A DNA stretch of 64,000 bases, taken from positions 124,001-188,000 of the forward strand of contig CBDATC010000001.1 in the NCBI GenBank assembly GCA_965199765.1, written 5' to 3'. The stretch is from JAPOXR01 sp965199765 (lineage in GTDB: Bacteria; Pseudomonadota; Alphaproteobacteria; Rhodobacterales; Rhodobacteraceae). This document shows positions 8,356 to 16,872 of this stretch, piece after piece; positions within the stretch are counted from its first letter, which is position 1, and each line of letters opens with the position of its first letter. The notes below the pieces were generated by a model that saw only the letters and a program-made list of their open reading frames with translations, had not been told where the DNA came from and searched no databases. The translations under genes were made by a program, and so were the position numbers.

Positions 8356-9869
8356 TGACACATCTCATTCACTCGGGAAACGGCGCGGAGCGCGTCAGAA
8401 AGCATTCGATAACGGGCAAAGACCTGGCCGTATGCCGCATGGCGTTCGGCAGAGGGTGCAAAGACATCAAGATCTCCGACGCGTCGACGTGCCGTTGCGA
8501 CAGGATCCGCTCCGCTTACCGATGCCGAACCGATGCAAGCCGCACCCCAAAGGCCAAGATCGGAGGCCGTATTCACCAGAACACTTTGTCCAATCACATC
8601 AGCGATGATCTGGCACCAAACCGGGTTGCGCGCGCCGCCGCCGGTCAGCTGCACCGGTTTGTTCGGCAAACCGCTTTCTTCTTCGAAACAGTGTCTAAGA
8701 CTGAGCGCGGCGCCTTCCATCACCGCACGGCCGAGCTCTCCTCGTTTTGTTCCGCTTGCCATCCCAATAAAACCCGCGCGAATGCTGGGATCCACGAACG
8801 GCGCGCGCTCGCCATTGAGGTATGGAAGGAAGGTCACGCCGTTAGCGCCTACCGGCACGCGATCAACCAATGCGTTGAGTTTCTCTGCGGTTTCGCCGGC
8901 GTCCTTGCCACGTAGGCTGAGGGGGTGAAGGCTGGTGAACCAATCAAACGCCGCCGAACCGGTCGACGGGGCAAGAACCCGGATGGAGATTTCTTCATAA
9001 GCGGTCGGGTGCAGAATGGTCGCAGCAATGGGATTTTCGTTCGGTTCGATCTGATCAGTGAGAATGTTCACGACTGCGGTAGTCCCAAGGATCATCATCG
9101 TATCGCCTGGTTCGGATAAGCCCAGCCCGACGATCATCGCGCCAACATCAAGCGTAGCAACAGCAACCGGCAGCCCTTCGGGAAGTCCAGTCATTGCAGC
9201 CGCTTCGGCGGTCACGGAGCCAAGTCGGCGATTCGCCGGGCGGGGATCGGATATCTTGTCCCTTGCATCTTGACACCCAAGGGCTTCCACAGCCGAGCCA
9301 TAGGTCTTGGTCGCGATGTCAAGAAATGGAATTGTCGCGTTGCAATAATCCGTGGCCAGCACGCCTGTCAGCCGATGGGCGATCCAGTCCCCGCAGGTGA
9401 CGATATGTGCGACCCTTTGCGCAAGCTCTGGCGCATGCCGACGCAGCCATCGCCAGCCCAGAGCGGAGGTGCCGGGCCAAAGAGCGGTGTTGCAGCCCCG
9501 CCCTACCTCCTTCAAGGCGCCGATTGCCGCAAGTTCCGCGAGATCATCGGCTGCCGCCTTGCGGGTGTCGGACCAGAGAATGGCGTTATGGACAGGAGTG
9601 CCAGTCTTATCAAGGGACCAAAACCCGTCACCCTGCGCACAGATGCCGAGCGAGGCAATGGCATTCGTATCCACGCTTTCCGCGACTTCACGCAGGCAGG
9701 ATGCCGTTAACATCCAGACCGCTTCCGGATCCTGCTCGTTCGATCCATCAGAACCGTATTGCACCTCGGCCAGTGCCGAACCAGCCGCCAAAGTCTGACC
9801 ATCCGAGCCGAAAGCCGCGGCCTTGATCGCTGTCGTGCCGACATCCAGCGCCAAGCTGATTTCCGTCAA
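8352..9869 (-). CDS. FGGY-family carbohydrate kinase, TTG start
   Basis: About 505 residues, the usual length of xylulokinase-type FGGY kinases, which phosphorylate a ketose or polyol with ATP. The N-terminal ATPase fold begins with LALDVGTTAIK and the C-terminal domain carries LTGGGARNPVWCQI. The start is the TTG at 9869: AAGGAGG lies exactly 5 nt upstream and the protein then begins at the family's usual point, whereas upstream ATG codons would extend the protein across the divergent promoter. It is first in an operon with the dehydrogenase and aldolase. The sugar specificity cannot be read from the sequence; xylulose-like substrates are the default guess. Confidence 0.86.
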   Translation of the reverse strand: MTEISLALDVGTTAIKAAAFGSDGQTLAAGSALAEVQYGSDGSNEQDPEAVWMLTASCLREVAESVDTNAIASLGICAQGDGFWSLDKTGTPVHNAILWSDTRKAAADDLAELAAIGALKEVGRGCNTALWPGTSALGWRWLRRHAPELAQRVAHIVTCGDWIAHRLTGVLATDYCNATIPFLDIATKTYGSAVEALGCQDARDKISDPRPANRRLGSVTAEAAAMTGLPEGLPVAVATLDVGAMIVGLGLSEPGDTMMILGTTAVVNILTDQIEPNENPIAATILHPTAYEEISIRVLAPSTGSAAFDWFTSLHPLSLRGKDAGETAEKLNALVDRVPVGANGVTFLPYLNGERAPFVDPSIRAGFIGMASGTKRGELGRAVMEGAALSLRHCFEEESGLPNKPVQLTGGGARNPVWCQIIADVIGQSVLVNTASDLGLWGAACIGSASVSGADPVATARRRVGDLDVFAPSAERHAAYGQVFARYRMLSDALRAVSRVNEMCQ

Positions 9870-9963
9870 ATGCGCCTCCTTAATCAGCTGTAAATGTGAT
9901 TCAAAACTTGACATTTGTAAACCGATTTGTTTTGTCTCAACGATCAGCATCAAGGAGTTTGCA
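9870..9963. promoter_or_regulatory. Divergent promoter with possible operator
   Basis: This 94-bp spacer serves the kinase operon (minus) and the ABC importer (plus). A perfect TTGACA -35 hexamer lies at 9908-9913 for the importer, with no good -10 at the right distance. Overlapping it are inverted arms AAATGT (9892-9897) and ACATTT (9911-9916). The word TGTAAA also occurs twice in direct orientation, each followed by GATT. A repressor or activator site here is inferred; no regulator gene is encoded nearby. Confidence 0.5.
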
Positions 9964-10935
9964 ATGCGTTTTTCATTTAAAGTTGCAACGGTTTTCGCTA
10001 GCCTCGCGCTGGCCGCACCCACGTTCGCGGACGGTCATATGAGCCTTGCCGGCAAAAAAATCGGCGTGGCGGTTGTGGGAACACAGCATTTCTGGGACCG
10101 TGAAGCTTTCAACGGTGCAACAAGTACCGTCGAAGAACTTGGCGGTGAAGTCGTCCCTGTCGATGGTGGTCGCGACAACCAAATGCACGCGGACAATCAC
10201 GACATACTCTTGAACAGCGGTGTCGACGCGGTGATTTCAATCCTTGGCGATGGCGCCGTGGAACCGAAATTCGAAGCCTTGAAGAATGCCGGTATTCCGG
10301 TGTTCACGGTGGACCATCCGAGCCCGCACGCTGTGAACAACACGACATCTGACAATTATTATATGGGCACCACGATCGGTCGTTTCATGGCAGATGCCAT
10401 GGGCGGAGAAGGCAAAGTCGCGGTGTTTAACGCTTTTGAGAATGCTCTGCGGATTTGCGGCATACGGGCAGGTCTTTGGAAATACGTTCTTCAGGATTAC
10501 CCTGGCATAGAAATTGTTCAGCCTGAACTCGCCGAAGAGTTTGCGAACGCACCTGAGGACGCCCGCAAAAAGACGCTGGATCTTCTCAGGCAGTATCCAG
10601 AAGGAACGCTGGATGCCATCCATGTCGGCTGCTGGGATCAACCCGCGATCGGCGTGGTTCAGGCGCTTGAGGAAGCCGGGCGAACTGACATCATCGTTAC
10701 TGCGCTTGATGGAGGACCGGATACGCTGGAGATCATGGCCGAAGACGGCTCGCCCTTCGTAGCGAATGTGGCACAGCAGCCGTTCTTGATCGGGTCGACC
10801 TCTGCGATGAACGTCGCGCGCCACTTCGCGGGCGAGTCGCTCCTGCCACAAACCTACGTGGACGTCTTGCCAGTGTATGGCCAAGACGGTGCGAAGGAAG
10901 TGTATGAAGCTCTAGGCTACGGCACGCTCGACTGA
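9964..10935 (+). CDS. Sugar ABC transporter substrate-binding protein
   Basis: A 323-residue periplasmic binding protein of the ribose/xylose (RbsB) class. A signal peptide is clear: MRFSFKVATVFASLALAAP followed by a TFA-D cleavage site around residue 22. The mature part starts KKIGVAVVGTQHFWDREAF and ends with the VYGQDGAKEVYEALGY segment. The start is supported by AAGGAG 8 nt upstream. It is followed by an ATPase and two permeases, completing an importer that likely feeds the kinase and dehydrogenases around it. Ligand unknown. Confidence 0.9.
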   Translation: MRFSFKVATVFASLALAAPTFADGHMSLAGKKIGVAVVGTQHFWDREAFNGATSTVEELGGEVVPVDGGRDNQMHADNHDILLNSGVDAVISILGDGAVEPKFEALKNAGIPVFTVDHPSPHAVNNTTSDNYYMGTTIGRFMADAMGGEGKVAVFNAFENALRICGIRAGLWKYVLQDYPGIEIVQPELAEEFANAPEDARKKTLDLLRQYPEGTLDAIHVGCWDQPAIGVVQALEEAGRTDIIVTALDGGPDTLEIMAEDGSPFVANVAQQPFLIGSTSAMNVARHFAGESLLPQTYVDVLPVYGQDGAKEVYEALGYGTLD

Positions 10936-10950
10936 TAATCGGTTTTGAAT

Positions 10951-10979
10951 GGGCGGCGGCATCTCTCCGCCGCCTTTTT
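10951..10979 (+). terminator. GC-rich hairpin with T-run after binding-protein gene
   Basis: GGCGGCGG and CCGCCGCC enclose a short ATCTCT-type loop and are followed by TTTTT, right between the binding-protein stop and the ATPase ATG at 10982. Such hairpins commonly protect or partly terminate transcripts after the binding-protein gene, giving it higher expression than the rest of the importer. The hairpin occupies the place of the ATPase ribosome binding site. Confidence 0.7.
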
Positions 10980-10981
10980 CT

Positions 10982-12505
10982 ATGGAAGAACCGGCGTTTT
11001 CGCTCACGGGAATTGTAAAAGAATTTCCTGGCGTGCGGGCGCTTGACGGTGCCGCTCTAGAGGTGTTCCCCGGAGAAGTGCACGGGCTGATCGGAGAAAA
11101 CGGCGCTGGAAAATCCACACTCATCAAGGTGCTGGCCGGTGTCTATCAGCCCGAAGCTGGCACAATCATGATCGGTGAGCGCACTTACGCTCCCGCAACG
11201 CCCGCCGATGTGCATGCCGCGGGCGTTCGTTTCATCCATCAGGAACTGCATTTGGTCCCGCATTTCACCGTCTCTGAATCGGTGTTTATGGGACAGGAGA
11301 TCAGCGGAAAGTTCGGACTGTCAAAGCAGAAGATGCGGCGGCGCTCTGAAGCTTTCTTGCGGGAAAATCTCGGTTTGAATGTCTCAGGCGGGCGCCTGAT
11401 CCGCGATCTCGGCACAGCAGAAAAAAAACTGGTTCAGGTCGCTCGCGCACTGATCGACGGCACCGCCAAGGCGGTGGTGTTCGACGAGCCGACCGCACCA
11501 TTGGCCAACGAAGAGGTCGAGCTTATCATGCAGGCCATCGCTCGACTAAAGGCACGAGGTATCGCGATACTGTATGTATCGCATTATCTGTCCGAAATCA
11601 CCGCAATCTGTGATCGTGTTACCGTGTTTCGGCACGGTCGGACCGTCGCTCTGTTCGACAACATCTCGGCCGACCAGTCAAGCGAATTGATTTACGCTAT
11701 GATAGGACGAGAGATTGCCGACATGTTTCCGGCCAAAAACTCGCGAGAGGAAAGCGAAGGTCTGATAATCGAAGATTTGAGCGACGGCACGCATTTTCAG
11801 AATGTTTCAATGTCGGTCAATAAAGGCCAAATCTTAGGCATCGCCGGTCTGATCGGTTCGGGCCGCGAAGAATTGATCGAAACGATTTATGGTTTGCGCC
11901 GCAAAACATCCGGTGTCATGACCCTTGCGGGCAAGGAGATCAAAGTCAAGACGGCAGCGCAGGCGGTGGCGCATGGGATTGTGCTGGTGCCGCGCGACCG
12001 ACGTCATGACGGACTGGTATTGCCCATGTCGGTTTCCGAAAACACAACGCTCGCGACGTTAGAGCAATCCTCGCGCATTGGCTTAGTCGCCGAAAGAGCT
12101 GTCAGAGAGTCTGCGGACAAGCAGATCCAAGCTTTGGATATCCGCCCTCCGAATCCTGATATGATCACACGTCTCCTTAGCGGCGGCAATCAACAGAAAG
12201 TTGTTTTAGCGCGGTGGCTGGCGACAGAAGCGCAGGTGTTTCTGTTCGATGAGCCGACGGTCGGAGTGGATGTGGGAGCGAAGGCCGAAATCTATCAGCT
12301 GATTGAGAGCCTCGCAGCGAATGGAGCCTGCGTGATTGTGTCTTCGTCCGACCCGATTGAGCTACAAGGAGTCTGCGACCGGATCGTTGTCATGATGCGT
12401 GGCGGAATGGCAGGTGAGATAGCGGGACCCGAAGTCACAGTCGATAAGCTGGTGGCGGCAACGACGGGCGCGGTGTCGGTGGCGGAGCTGTCCCTTGCGA
12501 ATTGA
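10982..12505 (+). CDS. Sugar ABC transporter ATPase (RbsA-like)
   Basis: A 507-residue double-cassette ATPase of the ribose-type importer. The first cassette has Walker A GENGAGKSTLIK and Walker B VVFDEPTAPL; the second retains LSGGNQQKVVLARWL and the FLFDEPTVGVDVGAK Walker B. As usual for the family, the second half has a degenerate Walker A (GLIGSGREELIE). In the first cassette the ABC signature is also poor (DLGTAEKKLVQVARAL). The ATG at 10982 gives the standard family N terminus; an ATG at 10949 would translate through the upstream hairpin. Stop overlaps the start of the next gene. Confidence 0.9.
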   Translation: MEEPAFSLTGIVKEFPGVRALDGAALEVFPGEVHGLIGENGAGKSTLIKVLAGVYQPEAGTIMIGERTYAPATPADVHAAGVRFIHQELHLVPHFTVSESVFMGQEISGKFGLSKQKMRRRSEAFLRENLGLNVSGGRLIRDLGTAEKKLVQVARALIDGTAKAVVFDEPTAPLANEEVELIMQAIARLKARGIAILYVSHYLSEITAICDRVTVFRHGRTVALFDNISADQSSELIYAMIGREIADMFPAKNSREESEGLIIEDLSDGTHFQNVSMSVNKGQILGIAGLIGSGREELIETIYGLRRKTSGVMTLAGKEIKVKTAAQAVAHGIVLVPRDRRHDGLVLPMSVSENTTLATLEQSSRIGLVAERAVRESADKQIQALDIRPPNPDMITRLLSGGNQQKVVLARWLATEAQVFLFDEPTVGVDVGAKAEIYQLIESLAANGACVIVSSSDPIELQGVCDRIVVMMRGGMAGEIAGPEVTVDKLVAATTGAVSVAELSLAN

Positions 12506-13469
12506 GTCAACTCAGCGGACTTGGTTCTCCGAGATCATTGGCTATCTGCCATTGGTGATTTTCGCCGGAGTTCTGACCTATATCGGATTGAATGCGCCCA
12601 ACTTTCTGACGCTTCGCAATCTTGAGCTGATCCTGATGCAAAGCCTGCCCGTCGTTCTGGTGTGCGCCGGCTTGGCGACGGTCGTCATGGCGGGCGGAGA
12701 TGATATCGTCTCGGGCGGCATCGATCTATCTATCCCGGCCACAGCCGTCCTCTCGGCGGGGATCACCGCACAGTTGCTGACCCTGGAATACGCATTGCCC
12801 CTCGCAGGGTTCATCTCTTTGATCGCTTGTCTGATCGTCGGAGCTCTGAACGCACTTCTCGTTACCCGCGTCGGCATGACGCCATTGCTTACAACGCTGG
12901 CGATGTTTGTGGCTGTCGTCGGTGTGAACAATATGGTCACCACAAGCCGCAGGATCAACGTGGACCACCCTTGGATCACAGCACTGCGCGAAGCGGAAAT
13001 CGGCGCGATACCTCTGGGAATCGTGATTGTTTCTGTGTTCGTAGCGTTGATCTGTTTCGCGGTGCACCGAACGCGCTGGGGGCTCAATCTACAGGCTGCG
13101 GGAGGCAGCCAAGACGCGGCCGAAGTCTCAGGAATCAATGCACGGCGGCTTGCAGCGCAAAGTTTTGCCGTCGCCGCCTTCACTGGATTTTTGTGTGGGT
13201 TCTTCCTCCTCGCGCGCGGATCGGGCAGCTCGCCAGGCGTACAGGATAATCTGATGCTTGAAATGGTGTTGGCGACATTTTTAGGCGCAGCGTTCTCGCC
13301 CCGCCGGATTGTCACACTTTGGGGAGCTGTGCTGGGCGCTGTATTAGTGGCAGCGATTTCCATCGGGTTCAAATCGATGGGCGTGAATGTTTTTTGGACC
13401 GGTTTAATCAAGGGCTCGCTCATCGTCGCAGTCGTGGCGTTCTCGGCTCTTGCGCAGAGGCAGCGTTAG
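12495..13469 (+). CDS. Sugar ABC transporter permease 1 (RbsC-like)
   Basis: A 324-residue integral membrane protein with about eight to ten hydrophobic segments, the inner-membrane channel of a ribose-type importer. The family motif GGDDIVSGGIDLSI after the third hydrophobic segment and the later AAEVSGINARRLAAQSF cytoplasmic loop are typical. The assumed TTG start at 12495 overlaps the ATPase gene by 11 bp; no ATG in the right place is available. It is followed 3 bp later by the second permease, with which it probably pairs. Confidence 0.87.
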   Translation: MRIESTQRTWFSEIIGYLPLVIFAGVLTYIGLNAPNFLTLRNLELILMQSLPVVLVCAGLATVVMAGGDDIVSGGIDLSIPATAVLSAGITAQLLTLEYALPLAGFISLIACLIVGALNALLVTRVGMTPLLTTLAMFVAVVGVNNMVTTSRRINVDHPWITALREAEIGAIPLGIVIVSVFVALICFAVHRTRWGLNLQAAGGSQDAAEVSGINARRLAAQSFAVAAFTGFLCGFFLLARGSGSSPGVQDNLMLEMVLATFLGAAFSPRRIVTLWGAVLGAVLVAAISIGFKSMGVNVFWTGLIKGSLIVAVVAFSALAQRQR

Positions 13470-13471
13470 CC

Positions 13472-14437
13472 ATGGCAGAGGAACAGCAGACATTGCGAAG
13501 CATCCTGCTGCGCTTTGGATTCCTTGTCGTCTTCGCGGCTTTTTTTGTTCTCTTCGCTGCGTGGAACCCGGTGTTTCTGCAAGGTGGAAATCTCGTGAAC
13601 ATCGTAGAAGGATCGGCGATTCTGATGATCGTCGCTCTCGGCTTGACGCTCATCGTCGCCACCGGCGGCATCGATCTGTCAATCGGAATCGCTCTTGATT
13701 TTGGCGCCGCATTCGCCGTCGTCGCCTTGCGCAGCCATGGCTTTGACTGGTTCAGCGCCGCTTGCGCTGGGGTGGCAGGCGGAGCATTGGTCGGACTGTT
13801 CAACGCTTTGCTGGTAGTCGGACTCCGGATCAGCCCCTTTCTGGCCACACTCAGCACTTTCTTTATCGGTTCATCGGTTCAGCGCATCTTCACCGACGGA
13901 GGGGGCCCGATTTCCCACAGGCGCATGCCTGAGGAGTTCCGCAATCTCGCACTGGGTGATATTTTTGGCGTTCCAACAGAAGCGGTGATCGCTTTCGTTC
14001 TCGCCTTTATCTACTACATCGTTCTGGAACGCTCGATCTGGGGGAGGCGCATCCATGCCATGGGAATGCAGCGGCCAGCGGCGATCGTGGCAGGAATCCG
14101 TGTGAACCGGATTCTGATTCTGTGCTTCACCGCGGCGGCGATGACTTGCGCCGTTGGCGGACTAATCGCAGCGGCCAATATCCGCATGTTCACTCCGCTT
14201 TCCGGATTTTCTTATCTCTTGGACGCTATCGCCGCCGTCTTTATCGGCGCGGCGCTGCATCCCCGCGGACGCCCTAACGTCCTCGGCACGGTTGTCGGAG
14301 TTCTGTTTCTCGGCATGGTCGCGAACGGGTTGAACCTCATGGGACTGAACTTCAACACCAAAGACGCTTTACAGGGAATCATACTGGTATCAGCTCTAGC
14401 GCTTGCCGTTGCACAACGCCGTGCACGCGCTGCATGA
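13472..14437 (+). CDS. Sugar ABC transporter permease 2 (RbsC-like)
   Basis: A 321-residue permease homologous to the preceding gene, with the ATGGIDLSIGIALDFGA signature and the AAIVAGIRVNRILILCF loop. Many ribose-type importers have one permease acting as a homodimer; two adjacent permease genes imply a heterodimer here. The start at 13472 has an AGAGG about 12 nt upstream and follows the previous stop by 2 nt. The longer reading frame that begins inside the previous gene is rejected. Confidence 0.88.
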   Translation: MAEEQQTLRSILLRFGFLVVFAAFFVLFAAWNPVFLQGGNLVNIVEGSAILMIVALGLTLIVATGGIDLSIGIALDFGAAFAVVALRSHGFDWFSAACAGVAGGALVGLFNALLVVGLRISPFLATLSTFFIGSSVQRIFTDGGGPISHRRMPEEFRNLALGDIFGVPTEAVIAFVLAFIYYIVLERSIWGRRIHAMGMQRPAAIVAGIRVNRILILCFTAAAMTCAVGGLIAAANIRMFTPLSGFSYLLDAIAAVFIGAALHPRGRPNVLGTVVGVLFLGMVANGLNLMGLNFNTKDALQGIILVSALALAVAQRRARAA

Positions 14438-14481
14438 GCGGTGCTTGTGAATGACAATCTCTTGGAGATATTGGGCGCTTT

Positions 14482-14504
14482 TTCACACTTCGCTTTGGTG
14501 TGAA
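14482..14504. repeat. Inverted repeat between convergent genes
   Basis: TTCACAC (14482-14488) and GTGTGAA (14498-14504) form a perfect 7-bp stem with a 9-nt spacer, located between the end of the second permease and the end of the molybdoenzyme gene. No T-run follows on the plus strand. It may act as a weak terminator or transcript end structure. Confidence 0.4.
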
Positions 14505-14595
14505 CAGCCGGCTTCAGTAAGCTGCAGGCCCATCAAACACAAAAGACCGATCTGCCTTGGGAACCGTTTCCCGACAATCCCAATCAAAGTTGTTG

Positions 14596-16872
14596 CTATT
14601 TTCTGGATTGATAAGAACCGTCAATCTCAGGCGGTTTGGTGACGCGCAACTCGGGCAGCGGCTTTTTCCATTTCTCAGCAAATACCACACAGCTATGAGC
14701 AATGCATCCTTGGCTTAGGGACGAGCATCCCTTATCCATCGTCAAGACATTCGGGTTCCCGTGCACATCGGTCGGCACTCCTTCAATCACCTGGGGATCG
14801 AACCAGGCGCCAGTGGGCAATGATAGGCAATCGGGCCGTATATCGTCGGATACCCTCGCGGCGCACAGACAAGCGCCTCGTTCGTTGTAAAGCCTGAGAA
14901 TCTCTCCATCGTCAATGCCGATCTGGTCAGCGGCAAGACTGTGGAGCAAGCAGACTTCACGCCCGTATTTTTTCGCCGACCGCGCTGCCTCTCCTTGGTC
15001 ATTCTGCCCGTGAAGACGCGTGGTCGGTTGTCCGGAAATCAGATGAAATGCACTGTCTGGCAATGACTCCCCTTCGGCAGGTGGCAGCCATGTTGGATGA
15101 CCAGGGCAGTCGGCGTAACCCATCTGTGAGATTGTCTTATTTGACAAGGTAATTCGACCGCTTTCAGTGCTCAGCGGGGAACCGGTCGGATCTGAAACGA
15201 AATTTTCGAATAAGGTGCGATTTTTGTCAGGTTCCGGAATTGTGTAACGCCCCGAGCCGCGGAATGATTCAAAGTCCGGCAATTCAATTCCATTCGCCCG
15301 TGCGACCTCAATTGCCCCGGACCAAAGATGTCTGAGCCAAGCGTCCGTTGAACGATCTTCTGTGAATTCTCGTCGCACTCCCAACCGTTCGGCGATATCG
15401 GCGCAGAAATCGAAGTCATCACGCGCCTGTCCAATTGGACTGCAGAATCGCGACATATAAACCAAAGTCGGATCACGCCGGTTCAGCATCAGATCATCTC
15501 TTTCCAACGGTGTTGTCGCCGGCAGCACGATGTCAGCACGGCGCGCGGTAGCGGTCCAGCTGTGTTCGCTGACGATCACCGTCTCCGGTCGTGTCCATGC
15601 CTTCTCGAGTCGAAACAGATCCTGATGGTGGTGATACGGATTGCCGCCGCTCCACCAAACGAGCTTCAAATCCGGGTAGAATCGGGTTTCGCCATTATAG
15701 GCATAAAGCTCGCCGGGGTGCAAAAGCGCATCAGCGATTCGAGCGGTTGGAATCCAGTCATCGATAGCATTCTGCGCTTTCGGCAATGATGGCCAGGGAA
15801 TCCACCTCACCGCACGGCCGACTGCCGCCACTGAACCATAACCGAATCCAAAACCGGTGCCGGGTTGACCAATTTGGCCAAGGACCGCTGCCAAAGCAAG
15901 CCCTGACCAGATAGACTGCTCCCCGTGATCAGCGCGCTGCATTCCCCAAGTCATGGTGATCATACTGCGTTTTCCGACAAGCGTCGCCGCGAGATCTTCA
16001 ATAGTCGACACCGGAATGTCACAAATGGCAGCAGCCCATGCTGGGGATTTCGCAACTCCGTCCGCCTGTCCCATGATATAGGCTTTCAGAGTATTCCATC
16101 CGCTGGTGCAGTGTTTTAGGAACGCTTGATCTTCGTGCCCGGCATCTGTGATCCAGTGGATAAGCGACAGAATCAGCGCGGTGTCCGTTCCGGGCCGAAT
16201 CGGCAGCCACTCGCGCGCCTCACCCTTTTCCGGCCCGATGCTGAGAACCCGCACGCCCGCTTCATCAAGCTTAGCAAGCCATGCTCCGATCATGTGCGTT
16301 GATGTGCCGGATGACGAAATCTGCGCGGTGCGCGTCGAGATTCCACCGAAAGCCAGAAGAAATTCGCAATGTTCGGCCACAAGCGGCAGCGATGTCATCT
16401 GATCCTGATAATCGCGAAGGGAAATGCCAAAGATGTGTGGAAAAAGCGTTTCCGCCGCCGCATGAGAGTAGGTTCCGCGTGATGAGGTATAACCGCCTGA
16501 CGCAGCCAACAACCGGCGCATCTGACCTTGCGCATGGTGAAACCGTCCGGCACTGGACCAGCCATAAGAACCTCCAAAAATTGCCTGGTTGCCATACCGT
16601 GCACGAACACGGGAAATTTCATCCGCCACAAGCTCTGTCGCTTGATCCCAGGAAATTTCGACGAAGCTGTCGGCGCAGCGGCCGGCCCCTGTGTCTTTCG
16701 TCAACCAACCCCTGCGGACAGCTGGCGCGACAATCCGGGCGGCTCGATTGGTCACTGCCGAAACCCAACCACGCCCTGCCCGCGACGGCATTGGATCGTC
16801 AGCCACAGGGCGAAGATCAGCATCACCTGGATCGAATTGATAAACTCCCCAATGGGCCGCGGTGTATTTCAT
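14596..16872 (-). CDS. Cytoplasmic molybdopterin oxidoreductase (BisC/DorA-like)
   Basis: A 758-residue bis-MGD enzyme of the DMSO/TMAO/biotin-sulfoxide reductase group. The motif GGSYGWSSAGRFHHAQ places the molybdenum-ligand serine at about residue 107, and the pterin-binding segments (LLAFGGISTRTAQ, WWSGGNPYHHHQDL, SEHSWTATARRADIVLPAT) follow in order. There is no twin-arginine signal and no N-terminal iron-sulfur cysteines, so it is likely cytoplasmic, like BisC. Its ATG overlaps the stop of the upstream dehydrogenase as ATGA. Why it sits in a sugar locus is unclear; it may reduce an S- or N-oxide, or be a methionine-sulfoxide reductase of this class. Confidence 0.85.
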   Translation of the reverse strand: MKYTAAHWGVYQFDPGDADLRPVADDPMPSRAGRGWVSAVTNRAARIVAPAVRRGWLTKDTGAGRCADSFVEISWDQATELVADEISRVRARYGNQAIFGGSYGWSSAGRFHHAQGQMRRLLAASGGYTSSRGTYSHAAAETLFPHIFGISLRDYQDQMTSLPLVAEHCEFLLAFGGISTRTAQISSSGTSTHMIGAWLAKLDEAGVRVLSIGPEKGEAREWLPIRPGTDTALILSLIHWITDAGHEDQAFLKHCTSGWNTLKAYIMGQADGVAKSPAWAAAICDIPVSTIEDLAATLVGKRSMITMTWGMQRADHGEQSIWSGLALAAVLGQIGQPGTGFGFGYGSVAAVGRAVRWIPWPSLPKAQNAIDDWIPTARIADALLHPGELYAYNGETRFYPDLKLVWWSGGNPYHHHQDLFRLEKAWTRPETVIVSEHSWTATARRADIVLPATTPLERDDLMLNRRDPTLVYMSRFCSPIGQARDDFDFCADIAERLGVRREFTEDRSTDAWLRHLWSGAIEVARANGIELPDFESFRGSGRYTIPEPDKNRTLFENFVSDPTGSPLSTESGRITLSNKTISQMGYADCPGHPTWLPPAEGESLPDSAFHLISGQPTTRLHGQNDQGEAARSAKKYGREVCLLHSLAADQIGIDDGEILRLYNERGACLCAARVSDDIRPDCLSLPTGAWFDPQVIEGVPTDVHGNPNVLTMDKGCSSLSQGCIAHSCVVFAEKWKKPLPELRVTKPPEIDGSYQSRK

